The notes under the pieces were generated by a model. The model ran no database searches, was not told the DNA's origin, and was given only the letters and a program-made list of their open reading frames with translations. The position numbers and the translations under genes were made by a program. A stretch of DNA of 64,000 nucleotides. Origin: Candidatus Villigracilis propinquus. Its GTDB lineage: Bacteria > Chloroflexota > Anaerolineae > Anaerolineales > Villigracilaceae. This document shows positions 33,267 to 43,378 of the stretch, piece after piece. The stretch covers positions 124,001-188,000 of the forward strand of contig JADKDM010000007.1 in NCBI GenBank assembly GCA_016714565.1, given 5' to 3'. Each line of letters opens with the position of its first letter. Position 1 is the stretch's first letter.

Positions 33267-33644
33267 TTATTTTTTCTTACTACCAGCCGTATTGAAATCC
33301 ACGGCAGCGCGTATCAATTCTTTCAAAGCCTTTTCATCAACCTTATCGTTCTCTCCAATATCAATCGCGCGTGTTGCCTTGGCTTCAAGGCCCGCATTAA
33401 AAAGACTTTTCGGGTCGGGCAAAGAAGCACCTTTGAAAAAGTTTAACTTTATATGATCTTTGAAAACCCCACTGGCAACCACATTGCCTTTATACGCCCA
33501 AACGGGAACGCCCCATTTCCATTCTTCAGTGACTTCGGGCGCGATTTTCAAAATCAGTTCGCGAAATTTTGCGATCCACTTTCCACGCCAGTCTGTGAGT
33601 TCCTTGATAAATTTGTCGATCTCTTGCGAGGGAGTCAATGCCAT
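33267..33644 (-). CDS. DUF1801 (YdhG-like) protein
   Basis: 125 aa. WRGKWIAKFRELILKIAPEV, EEWKWGVPVWAYKGNVVASG and HIKLNFFKGASLPDP are typical DUF1801 segments. Some YdhG/Fra-like members bind iron; I see no evidence for that here. I prefer the ATG at 33644, because it leaves proper spacing to AGGAG. Confidence 0.75.
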   Translation of the reverse strand: MALTPSQEIDKFIKELTDWRGKWIAKFRELILKIAPEVTEEWKWGVPVWAYKGNVVASGVFKDHIKLNFFKGASLPDPKSLFNAGLEAKATRAIDIGENDKVDEKALKELIRAAVDFNTAGSKKK

Positions 33645-33657
33645 TTTATACATTCTC

Positions 33658-34245
33658 CTATTTTTGCAACTTGATCAAATCTTTCAAGGCTTTTTCGAGC
33701 AAAGGTTGTTTCGCCTTAATATCTTTCATGTCAGCAAAATAAGCCATGCGCCTGTTCTCGTAATTACCTTCCAGCAATTTACTCTTGACCTTGGCGATGT
33801 GTGGATTATGAAACACCAAATGGATTCGTTCCGTCTCCCACAAGTTAAAGGTCACTAGATACTCACCTTTATAATTGAAGGATGGTGCTTTCCATTTAAT
33901 TTCTTCTGCGATGTCTTTATTCACACCCTTGATGATGGACCGCACCGCCTCCACCTCCGCCTTGAGCGGGTGACTGAGATTCTCGATGAATTCATCCACC
34001 TTATCCGTGCGGCTGACGGGTGAGCCTTTCTTCTTCAGCTTCTCCCCTGCCTGCCCATGTTTGAAAGACAAACCATCCGCCTTCAACGTCTCGCGCAGAA
34101 TGGTGAGGGCTTTGGGTCCCATTCCATGCAGTTGAGCAAGTTCCGCTTCCGTGACCTTGGTCAACTGCTTAAGATTTGTATAACCCGCCGCTTCCAAAGC
34201 ACGTGTAGCGGGTGAACCGATCTTGGGAAAATTAGAATTTGCCAT
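33658..34245 (-). CDS. helix-hairpin-helix plus DUF1801 protein
   Basis: 195 aa with two parts. The N-terminal ~60 residues (PKIGSPATRALEAAGYTNLK and LAQLHGMGPKALTILRETL) form a helix-hairpin-helix, DNA-binding-like domain. The rest is DUF1801 (EEIKWKAPSFNYKGEYLVTF). Such fusions are often annotated as RNA polymerase alpha-like or histidine-rich hypothetical proteins. It is 13 nt upstream of the plain DUF1801 gene. Confidence 0.75.
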   Translation of the reverse strand: MANSNFPKIGSPATRALEAAGYTNLKQLTKVTEAELAQLHGMGPKALTILRETLKADGLSFKHGQAGEKLKKKGSPVSRTDKVDEFIENLSHPLKAEVEAVRSIIKGVNKDIAEEIKWKAPSFNYKGEYLVTFNLWETERIHLVFHNPHIAKVKSKLLEGNYENRRMAYFADMKDIKAKQPLLEKALKDLIKLQK

Positions 34246-34254
34246 CCATACTCC

Positions 34255-35577
34255 TTATGCCAACTCGCCTTCAGGCAAGGTCTCAGGTACATCGTTCATA
34301 TATCTATCGGAAAGCAATTTGTAATATTTTGTGTTCATCGCGATGACGGTCAGGATCAGCCCAATAATACCCGTAACGGTGAACACCAGAGCAATACCTC
34401 TAGCGGGTCCGGTGCCGAACCAACTGCCAATGAGACCAACGCCTGCGCCGGTCGTCATAAACGGGATGAAAAAGGTCTCAGCAATGGGACCAATCAAAAA
34501 CGTCGTCAGAGGCGAGGCGGATTGTTCCACGCTGTGAGCAAATCCGAAGACCCGTCCCTGTCTTTCCTGTGGGACAACTTTTTGGAGGATCGTCTGCTCG
34601 GCTGCCTCGATGAACGGCACAACGCTGATATAAATGAACATACCCACCGAAAGCAAAATGATGGACGGTTGAATGGTAAAGACAGCCGAGATGATCCAAA
34701 TCACGATATTGGCGGCGAACATGGCCACCAGCGGATTTTTACCCAAGCCATATTTTGAAATGAACAAGCCACCCACAATAAATCCGCAACTGATCACGGC
34801 AAAGAGCAAGCCCCATGTTTCAACCGAAACGAGGGATAACCCATAGGCATCCATGAGACCCATGAAAGAGCCGCCCAAAAAGTTGTTGATGGTGGCGAAA
34901 AGGATCAATGCCATCAAGCCGGGAATCGCCGCGACCACGGCAAATGTACCGCGCAGATCTACTTTGGGTTGATGTTCAAGATGCACGATTTCTTTTTCTG
35001 GGATCTCTACAAACCATATATGAAGAATCGAAAGCATCATCATCGTGATTCCAAGGATCAAAACATAATACATGCCGCCCGCTCCAACTAACAAACCACT
35101 GATTGCGGAGCAGATCAAGAAAGCGATGCCAAAGGCAGTGCCAGTGAGACCGTTGGCTTTGGCACGCTCCTCTTCAGGAATCAAAATCGTCACCAAAGTT
35201 GGCACGGCGATCGAACGGATGTTACCTGCAATGACACCAACCAAAAGAAGTACGTTAAGAATCCACAACGTAACACTGGTTGGGTCTTTCCATGTTTCGG
35301 CAGGCGTGCTTATATAAAGTACAAAACCAATTATATAAATGATTAAAGAAATCACGCCTGAAAGGATCATGACATTCTTTTTCTTGTTATGGTCAACCAA
35401 GCTGCCAAACCAAATGCCTAAGCTAGCCGTCATGACAAGATAAATCCCTGAAACGATCGAAGTGGCAGTGACGGATTTGGTTTCAAGGTAAATAAAAAAT
35501 ATCATCGCAAACCAAACCGTCATATTCGTGACGTTGGCTAAAACCGTATTCGCTAATATTTGATAAAAGGTTTTCAT
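34255..35577 (-). CDS. MFS transporter
   Basis: 440 aa with about 12 hydrophobic segments. It starts MKTFYQILANTVLANVTNMT at 35577. SLVDHNKKKNVMILSG is the cytoplasmic loop 2-3 motif of the major facilitator family. EQTILQKVVPQERQGRVFGF recalls the MFS-3 / macrolide-efflux (MefA-like) group. The substrate is unknown. An open frame runs 61 codons upstream through two palindromic repeats and is rejected. Confidence 0.85.
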   Translation of the reverse strand: MKTFYQILANTVLANVTNMTVWFAMIFFIYLETKSVTATSIVSGIYLVMTASLGIWFGSLVDHNKKKNVMILSGVISLIIYIIGFVLYISTPAETWKDPTSVTLWILNVLLLVGVIAGNIRSIAVPTLVTILIPEEERAKANGLTGTAFGIAFLICSAISGLLVGAGGMYYVLILGITMMMLSILHIWFVEIPEKEIVHLEHQPKVDLRGTFAVVAAIPGLMALILFATINNFLGGSFMGLMDAYGLSLVSVETWGLLFAVISCGFIVGGLFISKYGLGKNPLVAMFAANIVIWIISAVFTIQPSIILLSVGMFIYISVVPFIEAAEQTILQKVVPQERQGRVFGFAHSVEQSASPLTTFLIGPIAETFFIPFMTTGAGVGLIGSWFGTGPARGIALVFTVTGIIGLILTVIAMNTKYYKLLSDRYMNDVPETLPEGELA

Positions 35578-35600
35578 GTGGGTTCCTATTAAGTGTACTC

Positions 35601-35740
35601 GGTGGTTGAGTAGTGGCGTCGTTTGTTGACGCCACGTATCGAAACCACCAATAACCAGTAAAGTTTTTATACCAAGAGTATTTTTATATCGTGTTGGTCT
35701 CGATACGTCCCGCAAAGAGCATGCAGGGCTACTCGACCAA
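35601..35740. repeat. REPIN-like pair of inverted TTGAGTAG repeats
   Basis: 35601-35650 reads GGTGGTTGAGTAG...CGTATCGAAACCACC and 35695-35740 is the inverted TTGGTCTCGATACG...CTACTCGACCA, with 44 nt between. It has the same architecture as 7488-7618 and separates the MFS and flavoprotein genes. Confidence 0.75.
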
Positions 35741-35760
35741 CGGAGTGCTTTTGAACACAC

Positions 35761-37140
35761 TCACTCTTTCGGCGGAATATTCTGATTCAAATGGAACAGA
35801 TTCGTCGGGTCGTATTTCTTCTTGATCTCGCCGAGTCTTTTCCACGTATCGCCAGGGTATGCCGCGCGGACTTGTTTTTTATCCACCTCACCAAGGAAGT
35901 TGACGTATGCGCCTTTGTCGCTTTGACGTAAGTTCTTTTCGTATTTGGAAATCCAGGCTTCGTGATGGTCTTTCTCTTCAGGGTTGGTGTATAACGCTGC
36001 AAGGTTTACCATGATCTTGGATTCACGATGGGCAAACGCAGTCGCATCTGCAGGGACACGCGCCATCGCGCCGCCGAGCACACGCAGTTGAGTCACCGCC
36101 ATCATAGCCGTGGACTTGGCTAAGGTATCAAGGATGAACTGAGCTACAGAACTATCCACATGATCGAGGAACATGGTGCGCCCCGCTGCCATGGGATGAT
36201 AGCCGCCTTCTTCGGGTGGGAACAGTTCTGAGTAATCCATCGGGTGCAACATGTCTGCATGAGGTGTGGCAATGGCACGGAACTTGGAGATGACCTGTTC
36301 CCCTGCTTCTGCGTCACCGGCGTAGAACATCATCACAAACAAGATCAATTTGCCATGTATATCTTCTGAAAGGAAAGGCATGGGGGGGGCGGGCATCACG
36401 GTCAAGATGGTGGAAAGTTCATCGGGAGCAGAATCAGCTTCGGCTAAGAAAGAGGCGATGGCGTCCGCTGTGGCAGGCAGGACTAACATCCCGCCGTAGC
36501 CTTTATCCAGTTTGTGAAGTTTAAATTTAAAACGAGTTGCCACGCCAAAATTGCCGCCTCCGCCGCGGATCGCCCAGAAGAGATCGGCGTGAGAATTTTC
36601 ATCCACGTGAAGTAATTGCCCATCGGCTGTGACCACTTCTGCGGCGAGCAGGTTATCAATGGTCAGCCCATATTTGCGGACGAGATAACCAACGCCGCCG
36701 CCAAGCGTGATGCCGCCCAAACCGACCGAGCCGGTATCACCAAAGCCGGTGACAAATCCATGCGCGCCGACTTCGGCTGTATATTCGCCTGCGGTCATTC
36801 CCGATTCAACCCAGGCGGTTTGATTCTCGTGATCGATCTCCAATTTTTTCATTGTGGAGAGGTCGAGCACAATGCCGCCATCGCTGGTGCAGTGACCCGC
36901 ATTGCTGTGACCGCCGCTGCGAACGGCGAGTTCAAAGCCATGTTCGCGTGCCAATGAAACCAGACGCGATACATCGCCCGCATCTGCCGCGCGGACAATG
37001 GCTGCGGGATGTTTATCCATGCCGCCATAAAAGGGTGTGCGCGCTTCTTCATAACGCGGGTCATCGGGTGCGATGACCTTGCCGTTGAATAGTGCTCTCA
37101 ATTCTGAAACAGAGGGGGGGAGTATTTTTTGTGCCGTCAT
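35761..37140 (-). CDS. FAD-linked oxidoreductase (berberine-bridge type)
   Basis: 459 aa. The PCMH FAD domain has LAVRSGGHSNAGHCTSDGG, where the His after SGG is the usual 8-alpha flavin attachment residue. GLGGITLGGGVGYLVRKYG lacks the second (cysteinyl) attachment residue of bicovalent members. The C-terminal BBE motif is KKYDPTNLFHLNQNI. It probably oxidises a hydroxylated or sugar substrate. I chose the ATG at 37140 (MTAQKILPP). It is next to an efflux carrier, with no operon evidence. Confidence 0.85.
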   Translation of the reverse strand: MTAQKILPPSVSELRALFNGKVIAPDDPRYEEARTPFYGGMDKHPAAIVRAADAGDVSRLVSLAREHGFELAVRSGGHSNAGHCTSDGGIVLDLSTMKKLEIDHENQTAWVESGMTAGEYTAEVGAHGFVTGFGDTGSVGLGGITLGGGVGYLVRKYGLTIDNLLAAEVVTADGQLLHVDENSHADLFWAIRGGGGNFGVATRFKFKLHKLDKGYGGMLVLPATADAIASFLAEADSAPDELSTILTVMPAPPMPFLSEDIHGKLILFVMMFYAGDAEAGEQVISKFRAIATPHADMLHPMDYSELFPPEEGGYHPMAAGRTMFLDHVDSSVAQFILDTLAKSTAMMAVTQLRVLGGAMARVPADATAFAHRESKIMVNLAALYTNPEEKDHHEAWISKYEKNLRQSDKGAYVNFLGEVDKKQVRAAYPGDTWKRLGEIKKKYDPTNLFHLNQNIPPKE

Positions 37141-37254
37141 ATTATTAAAGTCTCCAAATTCTCTACAGGTCGAACGGTTATTCATACCGTCCCGAAGGTT
37201 TGAGGGTAAAACAAAATTGATTCACGAATCCTTCGGGACGTTTTACACAGGAAG

Positions 37255-39504
37255 TTAATTTTTCAAATATGCACTGGTAAGCGATTGCTTCGCTTTCAAC
37301 AACTCTTTGGGCGTGCCTTCGAACATGACCTGCCCGCCTTTGCTGCCGCCTTCGGGTCCCATGTCGATGATCCAATCGGCGTTCTTGATGACGTGCAAAT
37401 TGTGCTCAATGACCACAACGGTATTGCCAGTATCCACGAGACGATTGATGACTTGCATGAGATGACCGATATCAGACATGTGCAAGCCTGTGGTCGGTTC
37501 GTCCATGATGTAAATGCTTCCTTTTTTGTGCAGTTCGCTGGCAAGTTTGATGCGCTGACATTCACCACCCGAAAGCGTGCTCAATGGCTGACCGAGTCCG
37601 AGATAATCCAAGCCCACATCGCTCATGGCTTGTAATTTTTTCTTCACTTCTGGAAGCTCAAAATACTCCAGCGCTTGTTCAACATTCATGGACAAGACTT
37701 CTGAAATATTTTTTCCGTTCAGTTTATATTCCAACACTTCGTCTTTGAAGCGCCTGCCTTCGCACACTTCGCAGGGCGATTTCACACTATCGAAAAATGA
37801 CAACTCGGTATAGATCACGCCCAGTCCCTGACAGTTTTCGCACGCGCCCTTCGAGTTGAAACTGAACAACGAAGCCTGCACCTTGTTCGCCGATGCAAAC
37901 GCCTTGCGGACATCATCCAGAATGCCCGTGTATGTGGCAGGATTGGAGCGACTATTGACTCCTACCGCCGATTGGTCGATCACGATCGCATCGGGATGCT
38001 GGTGCTGGAAGACCTCGTTGATAAGCGAACTTTTCCCGGAACCTGCCACGCCTGTGATCACAGTTAACACGCCAGTGGGAATGTCCACGCTGACATTTTG
38101 CAAATTGTTGACCTTCGCATTCTTGATCGGCAGTTTGCCTGTCGGCGTGCGGAACGAATCTTTGATCGGCACGGATTGCTGCATGTGTTTGCCCGTGAGC
38201 GTGTTCGCCTTGAGCAGGTTTGCATAACTGCCTTCGTAGACGATCTCGCCTCCATGCGGACCCGCAAGCGGACCCACATCCACGACATGGTCTGCCACTT
38301 TGATCACATCCGGGTCATGCTCCACCACGATGACGGTGTTGCCCTTGTCACGTAGTTTCTGCAACAACTCATTCATGCGATGCACGTCACGTGGATGCAA
38401 CCCCACGCTCGGCTCATCGAAAATATAGATCACATCGCTCAGACTGCTGCCGAGGTGTTTGACGACTTTTACGCGTTGAGATTCTCCGCCTGATAACGTA
38501 TCTGTCTCACGGCTGAGACTGAGGTATTCCAAACCAATATCCACGAGGTTCTGCAAACGCTCCACAAGCGCTTTGACGATCGGCTCGGCGGCGGGCACTT
38601 TGATCTTTTTCACGGCTTCGATCAATTCAGGGATTTCCATGCTCGTCAGGTCGGCGATGTTGTACCCATTGATCTTGCATTTCAGAATGGTCTTGCTCAA
38701 CCGCGCGCCATTGCATTCGGAACAGGGTCCCATCGTCATGAAAGGCTCGATCGATTTTTGAGTCCGCTCGGACTTGGTTTTTAGATCCTGCTTGATGTAC
38801 TTGTTGGTAAAACGGTTGATAATGCCTTCATAGGTCAGGTTGAAATCTTTTGCCCCCATCTTGGTCTTGACCTTGATGGGTTCGCTATATAAAAGGTCGT
38901 TCAGTTCCTTCTGGGTGTATTTGGATATTTTCTTATCCGGGTCGAATAAACCCGTATTGATTACATTACTCCAGCCCCAACTATCCACATTGTATTCTGG
39001 AAACAAAATAGCGCCCTCGTTCAGCGATTTGGATTTGTCCAGGAACTTGTCCATGTCCACATCCAGCTTGCGACCGAGTCCGTTGCAGTTCGGGCACATC
39101 CCTTGCGGGTCGTTAAAGCCGAATACGTTGGTGGGTCCCACGTGGGGTTGTCCGATGCGCGAAAACATCATGCGTAGGATCGTGTTGATGTCGGTGATCG
39201 TGCCCACGGTCGAGTGGGAGCCGCCGCCCATCCGCTTCTGATCCACCACAATGGACATGCTCAAGTTCTCGATGGAGTCCGCTTCGGGTTGGGAATACTT
39301 CGGCAGGAAATTCCGCACGAACATGCTGAAGTTTTCGTTGAGCAGGCGTTGTGATTCGGTCGCGATCGTATCGAACACGATGGACGATTTCCCCGAGCCT
39401 GATACGCCAGTAAAGATGGTTATTTTTCGTTTGGGGATGCGTAACGAGACATTCTTTAAATTATTCTCTCGTGCTCCGCGAATCTCAATATATTCCTGGG
39501 GCAT
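37255..39504 (-). CDS. short UvrA-like ABC ATPase (UvrA2 type)
   Basis: 749 aa, against about 940 for canonical UvrA. Two ABC modules: Walker A FTGVSGSGKSS and ITGVAGSGKSSLI, signatures LSGGESQRVK and LSGGECQRIK. Zinc-type CPNCNGLG and CENCQGLG...CEVCEGRR segments are present. The missing length fits loss of the UvrB-binding/insertion region, as in UvrA2/DrrC-like proteins linked to drug tolerance. A MarR/DUF1801 module lies upstream. Confidence 0.85.
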   Translation of the reverse strand: MPQEYIEIRGARENNLKNVSLRIPKRKITIFTGVSGSGKSSIVFDTIATESQRLLNENFSMFVRNFLPKYSQPEADSIENLSMSIVVDQKRMGGGSHSTVGTITDINTILRMMFSRIGQPHVGPTNVFGFNDPQGMCPNCNGLGRKLDVDMDKFLDKSKSLNEGAILFPEYNVDSWGWSNVINTGLFDPDKKISKYTQKELNDLLYSEPIKVKTKMGAKDFNLTYEGIINRFTNKYIKQDLKTKSERTQKSIEPFMTMGPCSECNGARLSKTILKCKINGYNIADLTSMEIPELIEAVKKIKVPAAEPIVKALVERLQNLVDIGLEYLSLSRETDTLSGGESQRVKVVKHLGSSLSDVIYIFDEPSVGLHPRDVHRMNELLQKLRDKGNTVIVVEHDPDVIKVADHVVDVGPLAGPHGGEIVYEGSYANLLKANTLTGKHMQQSVPIKDSFRTPTGKLPIKNAKVNNLQNVSVDIPTGVLTVITGVAGSGKSSLINEVFQHQHPDAIVIDQSAVGVNSRSNPATYTGILDDVRKAFASANKVQASLFSFNSKGACENCQGLGVIYTELSFFDSVKSPCEVCEGRRFKDEVLEYKLNGKNISEVLSMNVEQALEYFELPEVKKKLQAMSDVGLDYLGLGQPLSTLSGGECQRIKLASELHKKGSIYIMDEPTTGLHMSDIGHLMQVINRLVDTGNTVVVIEHNLHVIKNADWIIDMGPEGGSKGGQVMFEGTPKELLKAKQSLTSAYLKN

Positions 39505-39626
39505 GGTCTCTCCTCTGAAATCTCTGCCGAATGGTTAACGCATTGGGTGGGCAAAAGCCAAGCTTTCACCCACCCAGGATAAAGGTGACAATATTTTAGA
39601 ACATTTATTCTAGCGAGTCAAGGCTC

Positions 39627-40094
39627 TTAACTCACCGATTTTTTAACGAGCGCAATGATCTTTGCCTCTTCGGAGGCTGTCAACTTGATCAACGCGAAAG
39701 CGGCTGCCCACATATTGCCTTCGTCCAGTTTCGCATCGGGTTGAAAGCCGAAGGTTGCGTAGCGCACACCAAACTTGCTCGCCGCCTGAAAGAAACAGAT
39801 GACCTTGCCTTCCTCATTGGCATAGGCAGGCATGCCATACCAAGTCTTCGGCATCAGGCTCGGCGCAGCGACGGTGACGATCTCATGGATCCGCTTCCCC
39901 ATCGAGCGATCGGTTGGGTCTTTCATTCCGGCAATCGCAGCAAGAATGGCTTTTTCACCTTCTGCCCTGTCCTTGCCTGCACGTGCTTCTGCCTTCAACT
40001 CTTGGGCGCGAGCCTTCATCGCGGCTTTTTCGTCGGCTGTAAATCCTGCATCAGTTGTCTTGGCGGACTTTTTCGTATCGGTTTTGGGGCTCAT
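39627..40094 (-). CDS. DUF1801 protein divergent from marR
   Basis: 155 aa from the ATG at 40094, after AAGGAGATTTTT. The N-terminal ~60 residues are Lys/Ala-rich and probably flexible. The DUF1801 core follows (TWYGMPAYANEEGKVICFFQ and ASKFGVRYATFGF). Its promoter overlaps the palindrome shared with the MarR gene, so it is a likely MarR target. Confidence 0.75.
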   Translation of the reverse strand: MSPKTDTKKSAKTTDAGFTADEKAAMKARAQELKAEARAGKDRAEGEKAILAAIAGMKDPTDRSMGKRIHEIVTVAAPSLMPKTWYGMPAYANEEGKVICFFQAASKFGVRYATFGFQPDAKLDEGNMWAAAFALIKLTASEEAKIIALVKKSVS

Positions 40095-40123
40095 AAAAAT
40101 CTCCTTATCTGAATTTGGTTGTT

Positions 40124-40190
40124 TTGACACCTTGCATAGAAACCAATTTATCTTTATAATAAAGATACTTCAAAATAAAGACAGTGTCAA
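40124..40190. promoter_or_regulatory. divergent promoters with MarR-type operator
   Basis: A 19-nt palindrome TATCTTTA-TAA-TAAAGATA at 40149-40167. Leftward, TTGACA (40185-40190) and TATCTT (40162-40167, minus strand) have a 17-nt spacer. Rightward, TTGACA (40124-40129) and TATCTT (40149-40154) have a 19-nt spacer. The palindrome therefore carries both -10 boxes. Confidence 0.7.
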
Positions 40191-40202
40191 GGGTATATTT
40201 CT

Positions 40203-40670
40203 ATGATGAAACCAACAAAGACAGATTTGAAAAAACGAGCCCTCATGGCAGTCAGGGATTATGGCGTTAATTTGACGCTGTTCCGCAACGCCATGAGCGA
40301 ATGGGCAGGACTCAACGTAACCGACATGGAATGTCTCAGGCTTCTATTTCAAAAAGGCATTGCCACGCCGTCTGAACTTTCCAGATTTACAGGTCTCACT
40401 TCGGGTGCAACAACCGCCATGCTCGACCGGCTCGAAAAGGCTGGTTTAATTGAACGCCGACCCAATCCCAATGACCGCCGCGGGACTTTGATCGCTCCTG
40501 CACAATCAAGTGCCGAAAAAGCTGCATCATGGTTCACGTCAGCGCGAACGGCACAAGACGAATTGATCTCAAGTTATTCTGAAAGCGAATTGGAAATCAT
40601 TGCTGATGCTTTTGAACGATTTGCCAAGCTATGGGATGATGAGCGTAAAAAAGTTCAAAAACATCCATAG
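40203..40670 (+). CDS. MarR-family transcriptional regulator
   Basis: 155 aa. ATPSELSRFTGLTSGATTAM is the recognition-helix region and LERLEKAGLIERR-like LDRLEKAGLIERRPNPNDRR the wing of a MarR winged helix. It is divergently transcribed from the DUF1801 gene and probably represses both through the 40149-40167 palindrome. Its ligand is unknown. Confidence 0.88.
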   Translation: MMKPTKTDLKKRALMAVRDYGVNLTLFRNAMSEWAGLNVTDMECLRLLFQKGIATPSELSRFTGLTSGATTAMLDRLEKAGLIERRPNPNDRRGTLIAPAQSSAEKAASWFTSARTAQDELISSYSESELEIIADAFERFAKLWDDERKKVQKHP

Positions 40671-40679
40671 TTTTGCCCA

Positions 40680-41273
<594 letters not shown>

Positions 41274-41275
41274 GA

Positions 41276-41734
41276 TTAGACTCCATCATAGGCATTCTTC
41301 AAATCTGCAACAATAATCTTCTTCATCTTGAGCATCGCCTGCATCACACGCTGCGACTTCTCCGGGTCTGGGTCACCCATCAACTCGCCCAACTGCTTCG
41401 GCACGATCTGCCACCACAACCCATACTTATCCTTGCACCAACTACACATCGACTCTTCTCCCCCATTCGCAGTCAGCGCGTTCCAAAAATAATCCACTTC
41501 GGTCTGGTCTTCACAATTGACTGACATCGAAACCGCCTCATTGAATTTGAACTGCGGTCCCGCATTCATGCCCATGAACTCCTGTCCATCCAACACAAAC
41601 GACACAGTGAAGGCTTTACCATCCGGTCCACGTGAGACGCTGTTCACCTTTGAATTTTTGAAGAGCGAGACATAAAAATTCATCGCCTCTTCTGCCTGCG
41701 TATCGAACCATAAAAACGGGGTGATCTTTTTCAT
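41276..41734 (-). CDS. VOC-family (PhnB-like) protein
   Basis: 152 aa. ITPFLWFDTQAEEAMNFYVS and GLWWQIVPKQLGELMGDPDP are typical of the 3-demethylubiquinone-methyltransferase-like VOC group (PF06983). Actual function is unknown. It overlaps the upstream DUF1801 gene by 4 nt. Confidence 0.82.
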   Translation of the reverse strand: MKKITPFLWFDTQAEEAMNFYVSLFKNSKVNSVSRGPDGKAFTVSFVLDGQEFMGMNAGPQFKFNEAVSMSVNCEDQTEVDYFWNALTANGGEESMCSWCKDKYGLWWQIVPKQLGELMGDPDPEKSQRVMQAMLKMKKIIVADLKNAYDGV

Positions 41735-42108
41735 TTTGATTCTCCTTTTGCTTGCTTCTTGTTTACCGCAAGATGTAATTTGACAACTCTTTCTATTAAC
41801 TTAAGCGGAAGCGGCTCATCAAGCGGAAATTTAACCGTACCTTTGCCGCCCGCATATTTTGCGATCTGACGCTCAAACGCCTCACTCCCCGCCGGAACCG
41901 GGTACAGCGACACATGCTTTTTCCATCCCGCAAAATGGATCAAGTTCTTGCCGTTCCGTTCAAATGCCGCTATCTGATAACTGATCTTCTCTTTCGCATC
42001 CGGTACAAGCGTACGAATCAATTTACGGATCTGTTTTAGATACGCCTGCGACTCGGGCGGGCAAGCTGCAATATATTCGTCAATCGATTGAAAATTTGTC
42101 TTAGCCAT
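41731..42108 (-). CDS. DUF1801 (YdhG-like) protein
   Basis: 125 aa. SIDEYIAACPPESQAYLKQI, SYQIAAFERNGKNLIHFAGW and KGTVKFPLDEPLPLKLIERV are classic for the YdhG/Fra-type DUF1801 branch, some of which are called iron chaperones. Its start ATG overlaps the end of the DUF1697 gene, so translation is coupled. Confidence 0.78.
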   Translation of the reverse strand: MAKTNFQSIDEYIAACPPESQAYLKQIRKLIRTLVPDAKEKISYQIAAFERNGKNLIHFAGWKKHVSLYPVPAGSEAFERQIAKYAGGKGTVKFPLDEPLPLKLIERVVKLHLAVNKKQAKGESK

Positions 42109-42658
42109 GTTGTCCTTCCATCAATGCCAAAAGTTTCGTGGTCGTGTTCCAATTACGGATGGTCATATTCTGATAGACCGGCGCCCAATTATTTTAGTGA
42201 GGTGACTTTGCGCAGCCCGGCTGATGAGACGTGAAAAATAAAGCGCCTGTTTGCCCGCATGAGCCGTATCCACGCCTTCTCGGACACTCACGCTTTTCAT
42301 CGCTTCCTTCGGCGTAAGCGGCTCCTTCAAAAAGATGACGTCATATCTAAACTTCTTGTCATCCTTCCCAAACCCATCCGGCGCAGCGTGGACAATGGCA
42401 GCAAGTTCCTTTGTGCGAAACAACCACAACCCGCGCCAGGAAATCAAAGCGCTTGGAAAGTCCCTTTTCGATTTTGGTCGTCAAAATTGCTTTGTCTTTT
42501 TCATCAGACTCGAACAAGACATTGCCACTTTGAATATACGTAAGGACATTTGAAAAGCCCATTCCCTCAAAACTGGACTTCAAGTCCAACATTTTGACGA
42601 TGTTCTTTCCACCAACATTGATTCCACGCAGCAAGACAAGGTACTGAATATTCTTCAT
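42101..42658 (-). pseudogene. DUF1697 protein, frameshifted twice
   Basis: Starts MKNIQYLVLLRGINVGGKNI at 42658, the DUF1697 signature. Near 42420 one extra T shifts the frame: removing it gives VVVVRTKELAAIVHAAP. Near 42180 a C seems missing: adding it gives TKIIGRPVYQNMTIRNWNT and the expected C-terminus up to 42101. Both sites are short homopolymers, so sequencing error is likely and the gene may be intact (about 185 aa). Function of the family is unknown. Confidence 0.8.
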
Positions 42659-42662
42659 GCAG

Positions 42663-43361
42663 CTATTCCTGATCTTTTAATTTCATATAATGCTCACGTT
42701 GTTTTTTATCGAATTTTTCAATCGCATACCGCAACGTGACGCGCGGCATATCGGCGGCATGTTTATCTAAAAATTTCAACAACTTTTTTCGGTCTTTGTC
42801 ACCTGCGAAACGCAGCGCCCAGCCATTGGCTTTGTGGATCAGATCCTCTTTGTCGTGGAGCATGATCTCAGCCAATTTGAAGGCATCCTCCACATCGCCT
42901 TTGCCAATGAAATACAGGGTGCTGACGATGGCGGTGCGGCGCTCAGGCATCTTCTTGGACTTCGCCAGTTTGTACAAAACCTTGCGCGGTTTCTCGAACA
43001 AGTAACTACCAACCACATGGATCGCACTGCGGTCAACCAAGTCCCAGGTGTTGATGCGGTCATGCCGCCTGAGGTAAAGGTTGAAGAGTTCTTTTCGGCG
43101 GGTCTCAGTCGTCTTTTTGCTGCGCGCCTGAAAGTCCATGATGCTGACCGCGCCAACCCGCATTTCATGGAATGGACTTTCGAGCATCACCTCGACTTCG
43201 TCCAACTCCATGTTCATGAATTCTTTGGCGAGCGCAAAGACCTGTCCCATGCGGACGCCGAGAATGGCATCGTCCTCATTCGATGCAAGATGGCTGTGAG
43301 ATTTCGCCACCGCAGGCGAACGCAGCGCCTTTAATCGTTTGAGGAATACGTCTGCATTCAT
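42663..43361 (-). CDS. DNA alkylation repair (AlkD-like) protein
   Basis: 232 aa, all-helical HEAT-like fold. MGQVFALAKEFMNMELDEVE, HEMRVGAVSIMDFQAR and RINTWDLVDRSAIHVVGSYL match the DNA alkylation repair family. AlkD members remove bulky or cationic alkyl bases; activity here is inferred. The genotoxin theme recurs with the YcaQ- and ClbS-like genes at 28-30 kb. Confidence 0.85.
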   Translation of the reverse strand: MNADVFLKRLKALRSPAVAKSHSHLASNEDDAILGVRMGQVFALAKEFMNMELDEVEVMLESPFHEMRVGAVSIMDFQARSKKTTETRRKELFNLYLRRHDRINTWDLVDRSAIHVVGSYLFEKPRKVLYKLAKSKKMPERRTAIVSTLYFIGKGDVEDAFKLAEIMLHDKEDLIHKANGWALRFAGDKDRKKLLKFLDKHAADMPRVTLRYAIEKFDKKQREHYMKLKDQE

Positions 43362-43378
43362 GGCTGGTCAACCGTCAG

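Noticed and set aside
35578..35760. N-terminal extension of the MFS transporter
   Set aside because: The extra codons are encoded by palindromic repeats found elsewhere between genes; MKTFYQILAN at 35577 is the natural start.
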